Part shown: one piece after another, positions 1-11,869 of the stretch
Layout of the letters: every line of letters begins with the position of its first letter
How positions within the stretch are numbered: position 1 is the first letter of the stretch
Assembly (NCBI GenBank): GCA_020310875.1
Contig: CM035423.1
Location: 127,639,311 to 127,703,310 of the forward strand
Source of the DNA: Ceratopteris richardii
Lineage: Eukaryota > Streptophyta > Polypodiopsida > Polypodiales > Pteridaceae
Direction: 5' to 3'
DNA: 64,000 bases
Position numbers and translations under genes: made by a program
Notes under the pieces: model-generated
Databases searched by the model: none
The model's input: only the letters and a program-made list of their open reading frames with translations
What the model was told of the DNA's origin: nothing

Positions 1-44
1 ATTTATTGTATTTTTTGAGAATATTTTGATGGCTCATTTACCGT
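1..44 (+). repeat. Co-1 5' LTR, left fragment
   Basis: These 44 bases match 31739-31782 of the intact middle copia LTR. They stop where the Ty3 LTR begins with TGTCGGG at 45. The rest of this LTR resumes at 20917. Confidence 0.9.
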
Positions 45-219
45 TGTCGGGTCGTGAGGGATGCTCGGATGGTGGATCAAGTCATCCGCCTAAATCGTTC
101 GGCACACGCGGGGTGTCTGTAGCAAACTCAGGCTTATGAAAATAAGGGTTCTAATGACAAAAGAATTTAAATTACCTAATTCTATGACTGAAACTAAGGT
201 ATTTAAATAGTTTAAATAG

Positions 220-429
220 CTATGGACCATAAGGACGGGTAGCCTCGTACATAGCAATAGCTTCGTGATATGAGATTGAAACTTCCATAATGGGTTCTTC
301 TACTAAACTTTCAGGTAAGCTATAGGGTTCTGGTCTGTCTAGAGTTGGCGGAACATTTTCAATATTTTCAATATTTTCAATATATTCAATAGTACTGTGC
401 TCAGACTCATGAACTAACTTAGAAGACAT
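220..429 (-). CDS. Small ORF inside the Ty3 LTR leader (LTR 1 copy)
   Basis: This acidic ORF of about 69 codons starts at ATG (complement of 427-429), begins MSSKLVHES and ends ARPYGP-type (TRPYGP here). An IEN triplet is expanded to three tandem copies, against one in the LTR 2 and LTR 3 copies. In element orientation it lies downstream of the TATA element and upstream of the primer site, so in a 5' LTR it would be the first frame on the transcript. I recognise no domain. Translation is not shown; all three LTR copies keep it open, but LTRs are copied from each other, which weakens conservation as evidence. Confidence 0.35.
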   Translation of the reverse strand: MSSKLVHESEHSTIEYIENIENIENVPPTLDRPEPYSLPESLVEEPIMEVSISYHEAIAMYEATRPYGP

Positions 430-927
430 CAAGGAAAGTAATGGAAAAACTAATGAAACAATATGATGCTAAACTGTTTGAATAAATGAATTAATAAGCT
501 AATACAAATGTAAAGTCTAGATAATTGGATAAATGTCTAGTCAATTGGATAGTTGACTAAATCGGGAAGATAAGGTTTAAATGGATCTTTAGGTTGCCGC
601 TTCACTTCAATTGTCTTCACTTCACTTTAATTGATTGTAATCTGCAAAAAACATTAAGAGAAACTTGAGCTCAACACTCATTTAAATACAAACGCAAGTC
701 GTTTCTAAACCACTCTTTTTAGTTTTAGCTTTTAATCTACAACCACACTTTAATCTCCTTACTTCCACCACACTTTCCAGTTTAACTTTTCTACTTTAAT
801 TACACTTAATTTCTACTCCTCTCTTTTCATCTTCACTAATTCTCTCCACTCTTTCTCTTAACCCACTTTTTTCACTTTAAGTGCATCTTCTATTGAGACC
901 ACTCCTTAAATCTCTTTAGTTACACAA

Positions 928-937
928 CTTATATAAG
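928..937 (-). promoter_or_regulatory. TATA element of Ty3 LTR 1
   Basis: CTTATATAAG is a perfect palindrome in an otherwise AT-rich LTR. On the minus strand it would place transcription start near 900, leaving a leader of roughly 850 bases before the LTR end. The position is inferred from sequence only. Confidence 0.5.
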
Positions 938-2638
938 CCATTCTTTTCCCTAGCACTCATATAGTCCACTAGTTATTTATCCATTTAATTAATCATTTTA
1001 ATCTAATTAGCCTACATTTCTCAATTAAATAAATCCATTAAATTAAGCTTAGGTTAAGCTTTTATTTAATTAGAACATTAGTTTTTAAATGCACACAAAT
1101 AATTAAAGTAATTATTAATGACATAGTTTAATGTTTAATACATAAATATGTAATTTAGATATTAATGTTTTTGAATAACATCTATCTTAACCCTTTAAAT
1201 ATATTAAATCCTAGAAAACCTATTGGAAACCCATAAAACCCCCTGGGTTAGATCATTAAAATCCTTCTGAACCCTAGCTTTAACCCATTATAACTCATCT
1301 AAACCCTTAACATTAACCAAATCTTATAAACAACACATGAATTCAAGAAACCCTAGGCTGAATACCCATAATTCTTGAATGTAAAAATAGGAAATTCTCA
1401 TTAAATAAGTAATTAGGGTAAACCCTAACATGAACATATGTCCTGCTTCATCCTTCATACCTAATAACATTTTCAAAATAGTTAATCCAATTAGCACAAC
1501 TGATCAACAGTGATATAAAAGAGGTTTAGAATTCACCAATAAATATTTTAATTTTTCGGCCATCAACTGGAAGATGCAAATCTTCCCGACATCCATCGCC
1601 ACCAAACCTGCACATCGTCCCGATGGGCCAACTTGCAGATTAAGGGAAGCAGCATTTTCAATGATTATCCTGAAATTAAATCATAGAACAGCATCAATTC
1701 TTTTTTTTTTTTTTAATATATTTAATCTTATCAAATTTTAAATCTTTTCAACATGCACATGAAGTTTATTTCAATTACATCTAGCAATGAAAACATATTA
1801 AAGTATAAAGGTAAACTATTAACCTTTTCAGTCAACAAACATTAGTTTACATTTTATCCATTTATAAACTATGTAAAGATTAGTATAAAATAGAATTCAT
1901 TTTCATTCATTCAAATGCAGGTTTCGTCATATATATGCATTCACATATGAGCAATCAAGCATGCCAAAGAAATCTACTAAATCTACTTGGACAAACAGCC
2001 GCCTTGTATGCCCAATTTTAATCGCTAGATGTGTTTTTTCACAACTAGTTCTCTTCATATAAATATGATGTAAACTTCATATCGATAATAAATGTAAATA
2101 CCTTTTTGGGGTGGAAGAAGGTATAACTTCCATGTCAATATTCTTTTTTTGTTTCGCTACTTTTTTGTTTTAAAGGGGAAAGCTTAACCCCTTAATCCGA
2201 GCTAAGGATCTAGCTGCATGGACAAGAAAGATCTAGGTTTTCACAGACATGTATCATGCAACAATATGCTCCTACATATATACAACTACTTTCGTTATCT
2301 AAATGAACTACAAATCCTTCTATTTTTAACAAATCTCACTTAATCTATAAATGTAGAAATATAAATTATGTCTATTTTCCTAATATGATTAAATAGAGTC
2401 CTTTATAAATTAATATTCTTCATTCCAGATTTTATCAATTAGTTTTATATGAATGCAAATAAAATACGTAAAACAAAATTTTAAGACAAAGAAAAATACG
2501 ACCTAAAAATCAATTTTATCTTCAATCTGCTTCATCTTCAATCTGCTCATCTTTATGCATCTTAATTTGTTCTTCAAAGACCTGTTAGAACTCAACCAGC
2601 AACAGCTAGACACGCAAAATTATTAAATTTCATATTCA

Positions 2639-2660
2639 AATCTTCTCTTGGTTTTCCTGC
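2639..2660 (-). promoter_or_regulatory. Candidate polypurine tract of Gy-A
   Basis: On the minus strand these bases are purine-rich (GCAGGAAAACCAAGAGAAGA, then TT) and abut the proposed LTR start. Two Ts before the LTR and a short tract make this tentative. The equivalent in Gy-B starts at 11810. Confidence 0.35.
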
Positions 2661-2698
2661 AAAAGAAACCCACACTAAAGAAATTCATTCATACATAA

Positions 2699-5600
2699 TT
2701 AATCATGCTCATCATCAAACATTACTTCATACATTTCATCATCTCTTTGTTTAAATAATTTAATTCTTTTGCCAGCAATTAAGTTTTTAAGAGGCGTGCC
2801 ATCTAATTCGCGTAAGGCATACGTTCCATTATCATAGGTTTTGACTACCACATAAGGTCCAAACCAACGTCTTTTAAGTTTCCTACGGGCATCATACTGA
2901 GAATCAAACGTACTATCATACAGTAAAACCCAATCATTAACTTGAACCGGCTTTGGCCTTAACCTATGTGATTTATCAAAATACTTCTTATTTTTTAGTC
3001 GAGAATCTTTTAGTTTAACTATAGCCTCTTCTAAACGTTCATTCCCTTGCTCTAACTGCTGGATTCGCAGAGCTAATAAATCTTCCGTCGATAGATTATC
3101 TTCCCATGATAAAGTAGTCCAAGTAACAATTTGTGTATGCACAGGGAATATCGGTTTCTGGCAATACATCAACTCTGCCGGCATATACCCCGTTGTTCTA
3201 GTGCAGGTCATTCTATCAGCCCACAACGCAAATGGCAGATAAGTTGGCCAATTCTTAATTTCTCCATTACAAGCTTTGGAAATTGCTTTAATAATAGGAG
3301 AATGCCCTCGCTCAATCTTCCCATTAGCTTCAGGGTTGTAAGCAGTAGTAAGGGCTAAGCGAATTCCATGCCTAGCAAAGAGTTCTCTAGCCTCCTGCGC
3401 ATCTAACTCTCCCCTATCAGCCACTACCTTTTCTACATAACCAAATCGTGAAATGACATCCTCAAGAAGAAATTTGCATACATTCAAGGTTGTCTTAGAT
3501 CTTAAAGCTCGGCCTTCTACATGATTCGTAAGATCTTCACGTGCCAAGACTATATATCTCATCTTATTGATACCTTTGGGCATGGTAACTAAGTCTATAA
3601 CCCATTTATAATGGATGCATGGTGGATAGGTAGGATGCAACGGATCCCTATGTTTGACTGAGGAATGAATCTGACATACGTCACATGAAGTAACATAATT
3701 TTTAACAGTAACATAAATCCCTGGCCACCAGTATCCTTCTCCAATTTTTTCATACGTAGCTACAAAACCTTTATGTCCTGCCCATAAAGTATCATGCATA
3801 CTCTTCATGACTTGTAACTGAAGATCCTTAGTACCTAGTACTCGTTGTGGCAACCTAATTTTTCCCCTCGCATGTCTCCAAATGAAACCATCTTTCAGAA
3901 AAAAGTTGTAAGCTCTTTTCCTAATATTCCGAAATCTATTTGAAGACCATGAAGGTGCCCTAACCAAAGTACTTAAATACTTTCCAATATCCTGCCACTC
4001 TCCTTCGTATTCTTCAATATTAAACTGTTCATATGCGTATGCTTTAGAATCATAATTAATTGCATTTATTTCTAATTCTGTTTCTTCCTCATTATCAAAT
4101 CTAGCTCGAGAAACCATATCAGCCACAAGATTAGATTTACCTGCAATATGTATCAAAACAGGATTTATAAACTTGATGTATGAAATCCATCTAAGCATGG
4201 CAATGTCGGGTGATGAACAGTTTGTAATCATTCCAATCAGAGGTAGACAATCTGTCTCAACTATTACATTTGCACCTATAAAATATTCTTTATCGGATTT
4301 TAATGCCGTGACTAAACCCCATAGTTCTCGTTTAATTTGCGGATAATTTCTTTGCGTATCGTGTAAAATCTTTGCTCCAAATCTCACAGCATACCTATTG
4401 CCCTCTTCATCGTCCTGACCAATAACCCATCCTATTCCTATAGGGCTCGTATCAACAGTTAAAATGATAGGCTTTTGATCAGTATAATCTACTCGCTTTA
4501 AAATAGGAGCTTCAAGAAGTAATTTCTTTAACTTTTTCATAGCTTTTGAGTGTTCTTCAGTCCAAAGAAACTTTCGATTCTTCCTTAGTAAAGCATAAAG
4601 ACAGTTTGCAACATGTGCATAGTGTGGGATCCAGATGGCATAAAACACACAAGCACCAAGGAATCGTCTTACCTCACTAATATTACTACAGGTTTCAGAA
4701 ATCTTGTTTATAGCGTCGACTTTAGGTGGATATGGCCTCCGACCGTAATGTCCACATAAATGCCCAACTATAAGTACCTCATTGACACCAAAAACAGATT
4801 TCTCAATGGAGAATGTGAGACCAACCTCTTCAAATCTCTGGAAAATCCTTTCACAGTCAGAGATATGATCTACTACAAACTTCCTGCAGCCAGAGGAATC
4901 TAAAGTTTCATCTTTCGCATTCTCAATACATCCTTTAATAGGAATGTCATCAATAAATGGCATGGCTATATTAGGAATGAAGTCATGTAATACTGAATTC
5001 ATGGCGTTCATCATATGCGCTACTGAATTAGTAGCTCCTTGCGGCAAAGTGCACATGCGAACTAAGCCTAAAGGAGTTTTCATGGTCGTAATGTCTCTAC
5101 TTTCAATAGCAAGCTGAAATTGATCGTAGCCAGAATACAAGTCTCCCATTGAGTAAATGGCATGACCAGCAAAGGCTTCAGCGAATTCTCCTACAATGGG
5201 CCCAGTACCTACATTCCTAATAGTAACCTTGTTAACAGGTTGTAAATCTTGAATGAACCGTAACTTGCCATTTTTCTTTGGAACAGTAAACCACCTATTT
5301 GAGTAGGGTGCAGACGATGGCTCTAAAATTCGCATGTGAATCTTTTCCTTAAGAAGCCGCATTAACTCTGGTAAATGGGCTTTCGGAACAGGTATGGGTC
5401 GAAGATTCCATGGAATGTGAGGCACTGTAAAGATGATCATTGGTGGTACAATTTTTGGGTCTGCACAACCTATCTCATGGGAATATAAAGAAAATGCCTT
5501 TCCATGCTTTCTAATCGCTCTTTGAAATAGTTCACGTTCCTCGGGTAACAAAAAATTTTCATCATTTCCTAGCTTGATTAGCTTTAAAGTTTCTTCTGTG

Positions 5601-6105
5601 AAGGTATGACCTATATTTGTGCGCTCTCTTAAATAAGGATCATTGGTAACTTTCCTAAACTTCTCTTCACTCTCTCGTGGTAATGATTGGGCAATCGGTT
5701 TAATTTTTTTATCAACGGTTTTGTATTTTGTATTTACTTTTGCTTCCTTTTCATTACTCATGACAAATTTAATAATCAAATCATATTCTTCAATAGAATT
5801 TAAAAGTACAAATCTAAAATTTTCTTTTTCATGCAAAATATTTTGAAGTTCTTCAATCAATGAGTTTGAAGATAAAGTTTCAATTACGGTTTCAATGTGT
5901 TCATCAGATGAAATGAATACTTTCTCTTTATAAAATTTTTCATAATGTTTTATAATTTTTTTAGGAATTTGTTTATAATGACTGAATTGCAAATATGATG
6001 AAGGGAAATATAAAGAAAAACTATCTAAAGTATCTACAGATGGGTGCGAGACATCAAACCAAGAACCACCGTTGTCTCGCTCAACAGTGGCATCTAGGCA
6101 AAATT
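2699..6105 (-). CDS. pol: Gy-A Pol: reverse transcriptase, RNase H, integrase (open)
   Basis: The open frame ends at 2699. It has no nearby ATG: the frame is open upstream across the end of Gag-Pro, so it is probably translated by -1 frameshifting at 6100-6106. Counting from codon 5992: RT with active site FIDD near residue 345; RNase H (VDTSP near 511, KRELWG near 560); an HHCC zinc finger at about 732-772 (CDVC); integrase D near 799 and 857 (ADRGEL) and E near 893 (GKIERGH); then a GPY/F-type module (WFGPYVV) near 1044. There is no chromodomain. The protein makes DNA from element RNA and inserts it. No internal stop is visible over about 1100 codons, unlike Gy-B. From memory the RT and integrase look closer to fungal Ty3 proteins than to common plant lineages. 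Confidence 0.88.
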
Positions 6106-8608
6106 TTGATCATAATAAGTTCCAAACTCACGAAGAGGCATATGATCTTCACGTATCTTTTCATGAGAACGGATGGGCGTCTTCCTAATTTGCTCCCTAT
6201 TTCGTACATGGTTTGGGCTGACTATCATAACTTGGAGCGATTGTAGATCATCTTTAGATCTAATTCTTGCGTATGCTGAGCCGTCATCTATTACTTTAGT
6301 CTCCATTCTGGCTTCACATATAAATGGTTGACCTAAGATAATTTCATAAGAGCAGTTGTCCTGAATGAAAAAGTGGAATGTCTCAGAGATTCCACCTATC
6401 ATTAGAGGTATGTTGGCACATGCTCCTAGGAGTGATCCACAACCATTGTCCGCGGTTCGCATTATCCAGCCGTGATTTTTATCAATAGCCCATTTAAAAC
6501 TTATCATATAATCCTTTCGAAATCACATTTATTTCAGACCCAGAGTCAATTAGGGCTAAAGCAGAATATGATCTCTTCTGATCTCCTAAGTTAACTTTAA
6601 TCTCCGGTGTGCCTCTCGCCCAAAAACTTCTTCTAAAATCACTCTCTGAGTTTTTTGTTTCGTCATCTGGTACAATTGGCCCTAAGAAATTTTTTTCACA
6701 TTACAGGTATTATCTTCTTCATCTTCTGAGTCTAAAGAAAGAGATTCATGAATCAAATGAGTTACTTCGGCAACATCTTGCATCTCTACCTCTTGTGACA
6801 GAGGGAATCTCTTCCTTTTAATTAGTTTAATAAAATTTTCCTTAAATTCAATTTTTGCTATTGAGAAGATTTGTTCTAAAGTCATTGTTACTGCACTTTT
6901 TAATAAGATGTCATACAATATTTCTTTCGAATCAACTTTTTGTTCAAGTTCAGAAATAAGAATAGCTTTCGGTACTCGTTTTGGTTTCTTTTCTGGTTTC
7001 TCTTTAGGTTTTGTTTCAGTTCTAGGAATTTTCTCTACTTTGTCTAATGTTTGAATTGGCTCACTAAACACAGGTTGTTTACCCTCCCTAGTTTCTTTTC
7101 TTCGCTCCTCATTTGTTTTAGAACTTTCGCCTTGTTCAAACTGAACTTTCTTAGGCTTCGGCTCATCTGTCATCTTACTTCTAGTCATTCGTCTACCTGA
7201 ATCATTTGTATCTTGCTCATCATCCCTCTTTCTTTTCTCTTCAACATTCGCAATATGCGAATATATCGAGAATTGATCGACAGGAGAGTTCCACGCAGTT
7301 TTCTGCATAATATCATCTCTCGCCTTTATCAAAGCTTCAATTGAGTAGTTCCTCGTTTCCCTTGTTTGTTCGGAATCAGAGTCACTATCAACATATTCTA
7401 GTTTAACAGCAGAAGTAGATTTCGAAGACTCAGAAAGGTTTTCATACAGCTTCTACATCCCTCCCTTTCCCCAATTGGCAGCTAAGGGTAAATGTGTTCT
7501 ATAGTCGCACAATCGCTTGTCAATATCAATTACAAGTCTTTTCTCTTTCGCATCTTTCAATGCTTCACATGTGTAAGTCAAATGATCTGTGGCATCGCAC
7601 CAGATACATCTCCTCACATTGGCATTTCTCCTTTCATTGAAATTTCTTTGGTTAAATGCTTGAGGAATCGGTTGAGGAATTGGTTAGGGTACAACTGGAG
7701 GATTAGGAGGTACAAATGGATGATTCAGAGCTACTAATGGTGGATTTGGAGCATTTACTGGTTGAGGATAAATAGTCGGATGAGCTTGCATTGCAGGTTT
7801 ATCTTGTAGGTTTAAAGCATACACCACATTCTGCAAAGCCGCTACCTCTTTAGACATATTCTCATGCATATGCATCATATTGTCCAACTTGTTAAACAAA
7901 ATCTCAAATTGTAACTCGGTTGGTACTCTAGATGTGGATGTTGTAGGCTCAGCTTTTGAATCTATGTGTATCCCTAGTTGCCTGAATCGGAGGAAAACTG
8001 GAAGATGGTTGAGGCATCGATTCATAAAGGAGTGTTTTACGTTGGATCATGTGAGCAACCGCCTCAACTACAGTTTTCACTATACCCTAGTCATCTGTAA
8101 GCCCATATTTCTTTCCCGGTTCTTCAAGCCTACGCTCAACCTCTACCCTTATATCTGGAGTCAAGATTTTAAGGAAATATAAAATGATATCTGGGGTAAG
8201 GGCAACTCTATCCTGTTCAGGTAATTGAGAGAATCTTTTCATAAATTCACTATGGAGTTGAGTTAACGAAATGTGAGGCTTAGGTGAACTAATCCATTTC
8301 ATAAATCCTTCTCTACTATGTTGACTGTAGTCTTCTAAGTAGAATTCTTTATGCAGCTCTTTTCTAAACTCATCCCATTCCTTATTGTCATGTATATCCA
8401 TAATAGCTTTTACAGTACCTATGGCCAGACGTCCAAGATAGGATTTCCACTTTGTTTCAGGTAAACCGTGTAACTTAGCTAATTCCTCAAACGTGTCTAA
8501 ATAATTTGTAACATTCATACCAGTAAATTTCCCTTTATCCTTTAATAACGTTTCAACTACTTTTTGTCCTTGCGTCTCGTGCATCATAGTTTGAAATAGC
8601 TCGTCCAT
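6094..8608 (-). pseudogene. gag-pro: Gy-A Gag-Pro, disrupted by at least six lesions
   Basis: Aligned to the open copy in Gy-B (15265-17781), this copy has three nonsense codons: TGG to TAG at 8087-8089, CAA to TAA at 7684-7686 and CAG to TAG at 7453-7455. It also has a 2-base deletion near 7973, a 1-base deletion near 6692 and a 1-base insertion near 6497. It would have encoded Gag with one CCHC knuckle and a retropepsin. Start ATG is at 8606-8608; the frame is open further upstream to about 8743, but without an ATG. It cannot make particles on its own, while its own Pol frame stays open. Confidence 0.88.
6100..6106 (-). promoter_or_regulatory. -1 ribosomal frameshift heptamer, Gy-A
   Basis: On the minus strand the Gag-Pro frame reads CAA AAT TTT GCC TAG. 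This gives A-AAT-TTT, an X-XXY-YYZ heptamer, one codon before the stop. The Pol frame is -1 relative to Gag-Pro and is open across this point. The same bases are present in Gy-B. Confidence 0.6.
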
Positions 8609-9211
8609 TTTTGAAGTTTGTTTTGACCTAGCTTGAACAATTCTAACTATATCCTGAACTTCTTTTGTTACTCTTTCCTTATGTTCAGCTACTAATTCTG
8701 AAATTCCGTTAGAGTCCAGTTTGTTAAGTTTATACAATGCCAATATGCTTCAAGTAAAGCTATGATTAACGCTTAACCTATGATTAACAAACACTTGCCT
8801 TTAACCTATACCAATAATTTAACCTTAAATAAAATTTTGCACCCAAGAATGTAAGGGTAAAGAAATTATACCAACTGCTCGAAGATGAGGCTCAAAACAG
8901 TGCTTTCTGTGAAATTCAATACATTTATTGATTTGAATCAAAAACCTAAATACATAGTTTGCTAAAAATGGGTGCAAACATTTTGTGCTTCAATTGTTGA
9001 TGAAAGGGGTGGCGCGACGAGGTTCTCCTACTTGCCAATCTTCGTGGAGGCGCTCAGGTCACCAGACCAGCCCTCGACACCAAGAAGATTGCAAGCTCAC
9101 GTAAATGCCACAGCTTCCAGGGATGAAGACGCAGCTGCACTGATGTAAAATCGTATGAATGTATATGCAATACAAAATTTAAAATTTATACCTGAGCTGC
9201 AAGGCCGTTTG
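8609..9211 (-). other. Gy-A untranslated leader between primer site and Gag
   Basis: About 600 bases separate the primer site and the Gag ATG. I see no further ORF of note. The 45 codons directly upstream of the Gag ATG are open in the Gag frame but lack an ATG. A packaging signal would be expected here, but none can be named from sequence. Confidence 0.5.
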
Positions 9212-9229
9212 TTCATGTCGGGTTCACCA
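9212..9229 (-). promoter_or_regulatory. Primer binding site of Gy-A, Trp-tRNA, one mismatch
   Basis: The + strand reads as the 3' end of cytosolic plant tRNA-Trp (TTCACGTCGGGTTCACCA) except T for C at 9216. It is one base from the LTR. The perfect version is in Gy-B at 18385-18402. Confidence 0.7.
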
Positions 9230-9405
9230 ATGTCGGGTCGTGAGGGATGCTCGGATGGTGGATCAAGTCATCCGCCTAAATCGTTCGGCACACGCGGGGT
9301 GTCTGTAGCAAACTCAGGCTTATGAAAATCAGGGTTCTAATGACAAAACAATTTAAATTACCTAATTCTATGACTGAAACTAAGGTCTTTAAATAGTTTA
9401 AATAG

Positions 9406-9597
9406 CTATGGACCGTAAGGACGGGCAGCCTCGTACATAGCAACAGCTTCCTGATATGAGATTGAAACTTCCATAATGGGTTCTTCTACTAAACTTCCAG
9501 GTAAGCTAGAGGGTTCTGGTCTGTCTAGAGTTGGCGGAACATTTTCAATATTTTCAATAGTACTGTGCTCAGACTCATGAACTAACTTAGAAGACAT
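9406..9597 (-). CDS. Small ORF inside the Ty3 LTR leader (LTR 2 copy)
   Basis: This is the 63-codon form of the leader ORF, with a single IEN unit. It lies between the TATA element of this LTR and the Gy-A primer site, so it would precede Gag on the Gy-A transcript. It differs from the LTR 3 copy by one residue (PGSLV versus PESLV). The function is unknown. Confidence 0.35.
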   Translation of the reverse strand: MSSKLVHESEHSTIENIENVPPTLDRPEPSSLPGSLVEEPIMEVSISYQEAVAMYEAARPYGP

Positions 9598-10095
9598 CAA
9601 GGAAAGTAATGGAAAAACTAATGAAACAATATGATGCTAAACTGTTTGAATAAATGAATTAATAAGCTAATACAAATGTAAAGTCTAGATAATTGGATAA
9701 ATGTCTAGTCAATTGGATAGTTGACTAAATCGGGAAGATAAGGTTTAAATGGATCTTTAGGTTGCCGCTTCACTTCAATTGTCTTGACTTCACTTTAATT
9801 GATTGTAATCTGCAAAAAACATTAAGAGAAACTTGAGCTCAACACTCATTTAAATACAAACGCAAGTCGTTTCTAAACCACTCTTTTTAGTTTTAACTTT
9901 TAATCTACAACCACACTTTAATCTCCTTACTTCCACCACACTTTCCAGTTTAACTTTTCTACTTTAATTACACTTAATTTCTACTCCTCTCTTTTCATCT
10001 TCACTAATTCTCTCCACTCTTTCTCTTAACCCACTTTTTTCACTTTAAGTGCATCTTCTATTGAGACCACTCCTTAAATCTCTTTAGTTACACAA

Positions 10096-10105
10096 CTTAT
10101 ATAAG
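10096..10105 (-). promoter_or_regulatory. TATA element of Ty3 LTR 2
   Basis: The same CTTATATAAG palindrome as in the other LTRs. It is the expected promoter of Gy-A. Confidence 0.5.
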
Positions 10106-11869
10106 CCATTCTTTTCCCTAGCACTCATATAGTCCACTAGTTATTTATCCATTTAATTAATCATTTTAATCTAATTAGCCTACATTTCTCAATTAAATAA
10201 ATCCATTAAATTAAGCTTAGGTTAAGCTTTTAATTAATTAGAACCTTAGTTTTTAAATGCACACAAATAATTAAAGTAATTATTAATGACATAGTTTAAT
10301 GTTTAATACATAAATATGTAATTTAGATATTAATGTTTTTGAATAACATCTATCTTAACCCTTTAAATATATTAAATCCTAGAAAACCTATTGGAAACCC
10401 ATAAAACCCCCTGGGTTAGATCATTAAAATCCTTCTGAACCCTAGCTTTAACCCATTATAACTCATCTAAACCCTTAACATTAACCAAATCTTATAAACA
10501 ACACATGAATTCAAGAAACCCTAGGCTGAATACCCATAATTCTTGAATGTAAAAATAGGAAATTCTCATTAAATAAGTAATTAGGGTAAACCCTAACATG
10601 AACATATGTCCTGCTTCATCCTTCATACCTAATAACATTTTCAAAATAGTTAATCCAATTAGCACAACTGATCAACAGTGATGTAAAAGAGGTTTAGAAT
10701 TCACTAATAAATATTTTAATTTTTCGGCCATCAACTGGAAGATGCAAATCTTCCCGACATCCACCGCCACCAAACCTGCACATCGTCCCGATGGGCCAAC
10801 TTGCAGATTAAGGGAAGCAGCATTTTCAATGATTATCCTGAAATTAAATCATAGAACAACATCAATTCTTTTTTTTTTTTAAATATATTTAATCTTATCA
10901 AATTTTAAATCTTTTCAACATGCACATGAAGTTTATTTCAATTACATCTGGCAATGAAAACATATTAAAGTATAAAGGTAAACTATTAACCTTTTCAGTC
11001 AACAAACATTAGTTTACATTTTATCCATTTATAAACTATGTAAAGATTAGTATAAAATAGAATTCATTTTCATTCATTCAAATGCAGGTTTCGTCATATA
11101 TATGCATTCACATATGAGCAATCAAGCATGCCAAAGAAATCTACTAAATCTACTTGGACAAACAGCCGCCTTGTATGCCCAATTTTAATCGCTAGATGTG
11201 TTTTTTCACAACTAGTGCTCTTCATATAAATATGATGTAAACTTCATATCGATAATAAATGTAAATACCTTTTTGGGGTGGAAGAAGGTATAACTTCCAT
11301 GTCAATATTCTTTTTTTTTTTTTTCGCTACTTTTTTGTTTTAAAGGGGAAAGGCTTAACCCCTTAATCCGAGCTAAGGATCTAGCTGCATGGACAAGAAA
11401 GATCTAGGTTTTCACAGACATGTATCATGCAACAATATGCTCCTACATATATACAACTACTTTCGTTATCTAAATGAACTACAAATCCTTCTATTTTTAA
11501 CAAATCTCACTTAATCTATAAATGTAGAAATATAAATTATGTCTATTTTCCTAATATGGTTAAATAGAGTCCTTTATAAATTAATATTCTTCATTCCAGA
11601 TTTTATCAATTACTTTTATATGAATGCAAATAAAATACGTAAAACAAAATTTTAAGACGAAGAAAAATACGACCTAAAAATCAATTTTATCTTCAATCTG
11701 CTTCATCTTCAATCTGCTCATCTTTATGCATCTTAATTTGTTCTTCAAAGACCTGTTAGAACTCAACCAGCAATAGCTAGACACGCAAAATTATTAAATT
11801 TCATATTCAAATCTTCTCTTGGTTTTCCTGCAAAAGAAACCCACACTAAAGAAATTCATTCATACATAA

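Larger units (their letters stand above)
45..2638 (-). repeat. Ty3 LTR 1 (3' LTR of Gy-A)
   Basis: The LTR runs from TGTCGGG at 45 to a proposed CA at 2637-2638. The left end is sharp because it abuts copia sequence. The right end is inferred from the TG...CA rule and a pyrimidine-rich stretch just beyond it, so it is less certain. It is AT-rich, contains the palindromic TATA element CTTATATAAG (928-937), a small frame at 220-429 and several telomere-like AAACCCTA words. It carries an extra 18 bases inside the small frame compared with the other two LTRs. About 2.6 kb is long for a Ty3 LTR. Confidence 0.85.
9231..11809 (-). repeat. Ty3 LTR 2 (shared by Gy-A and Gy-B)
   Basis: This LTR serves as the 5' LTR of Gy-A and the 3' LTR of Gy-B. 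It begins TGTCGGG and is about 2579 bases long with the proposed CA end at 11808-11809. It matches LTR 1 closely by eye, apart from the 18-base IEN difference, poly-T length changes and scattered substitutions. Confidence 0.85.

Noticed and set aside
5992..5992. Independent start of Pol at the codon before QFSHYKQ
   Set aside because: The codon is TTG, and the frame is open upstream through the end of Gag-Pro, so frameshifting is the better explanation.
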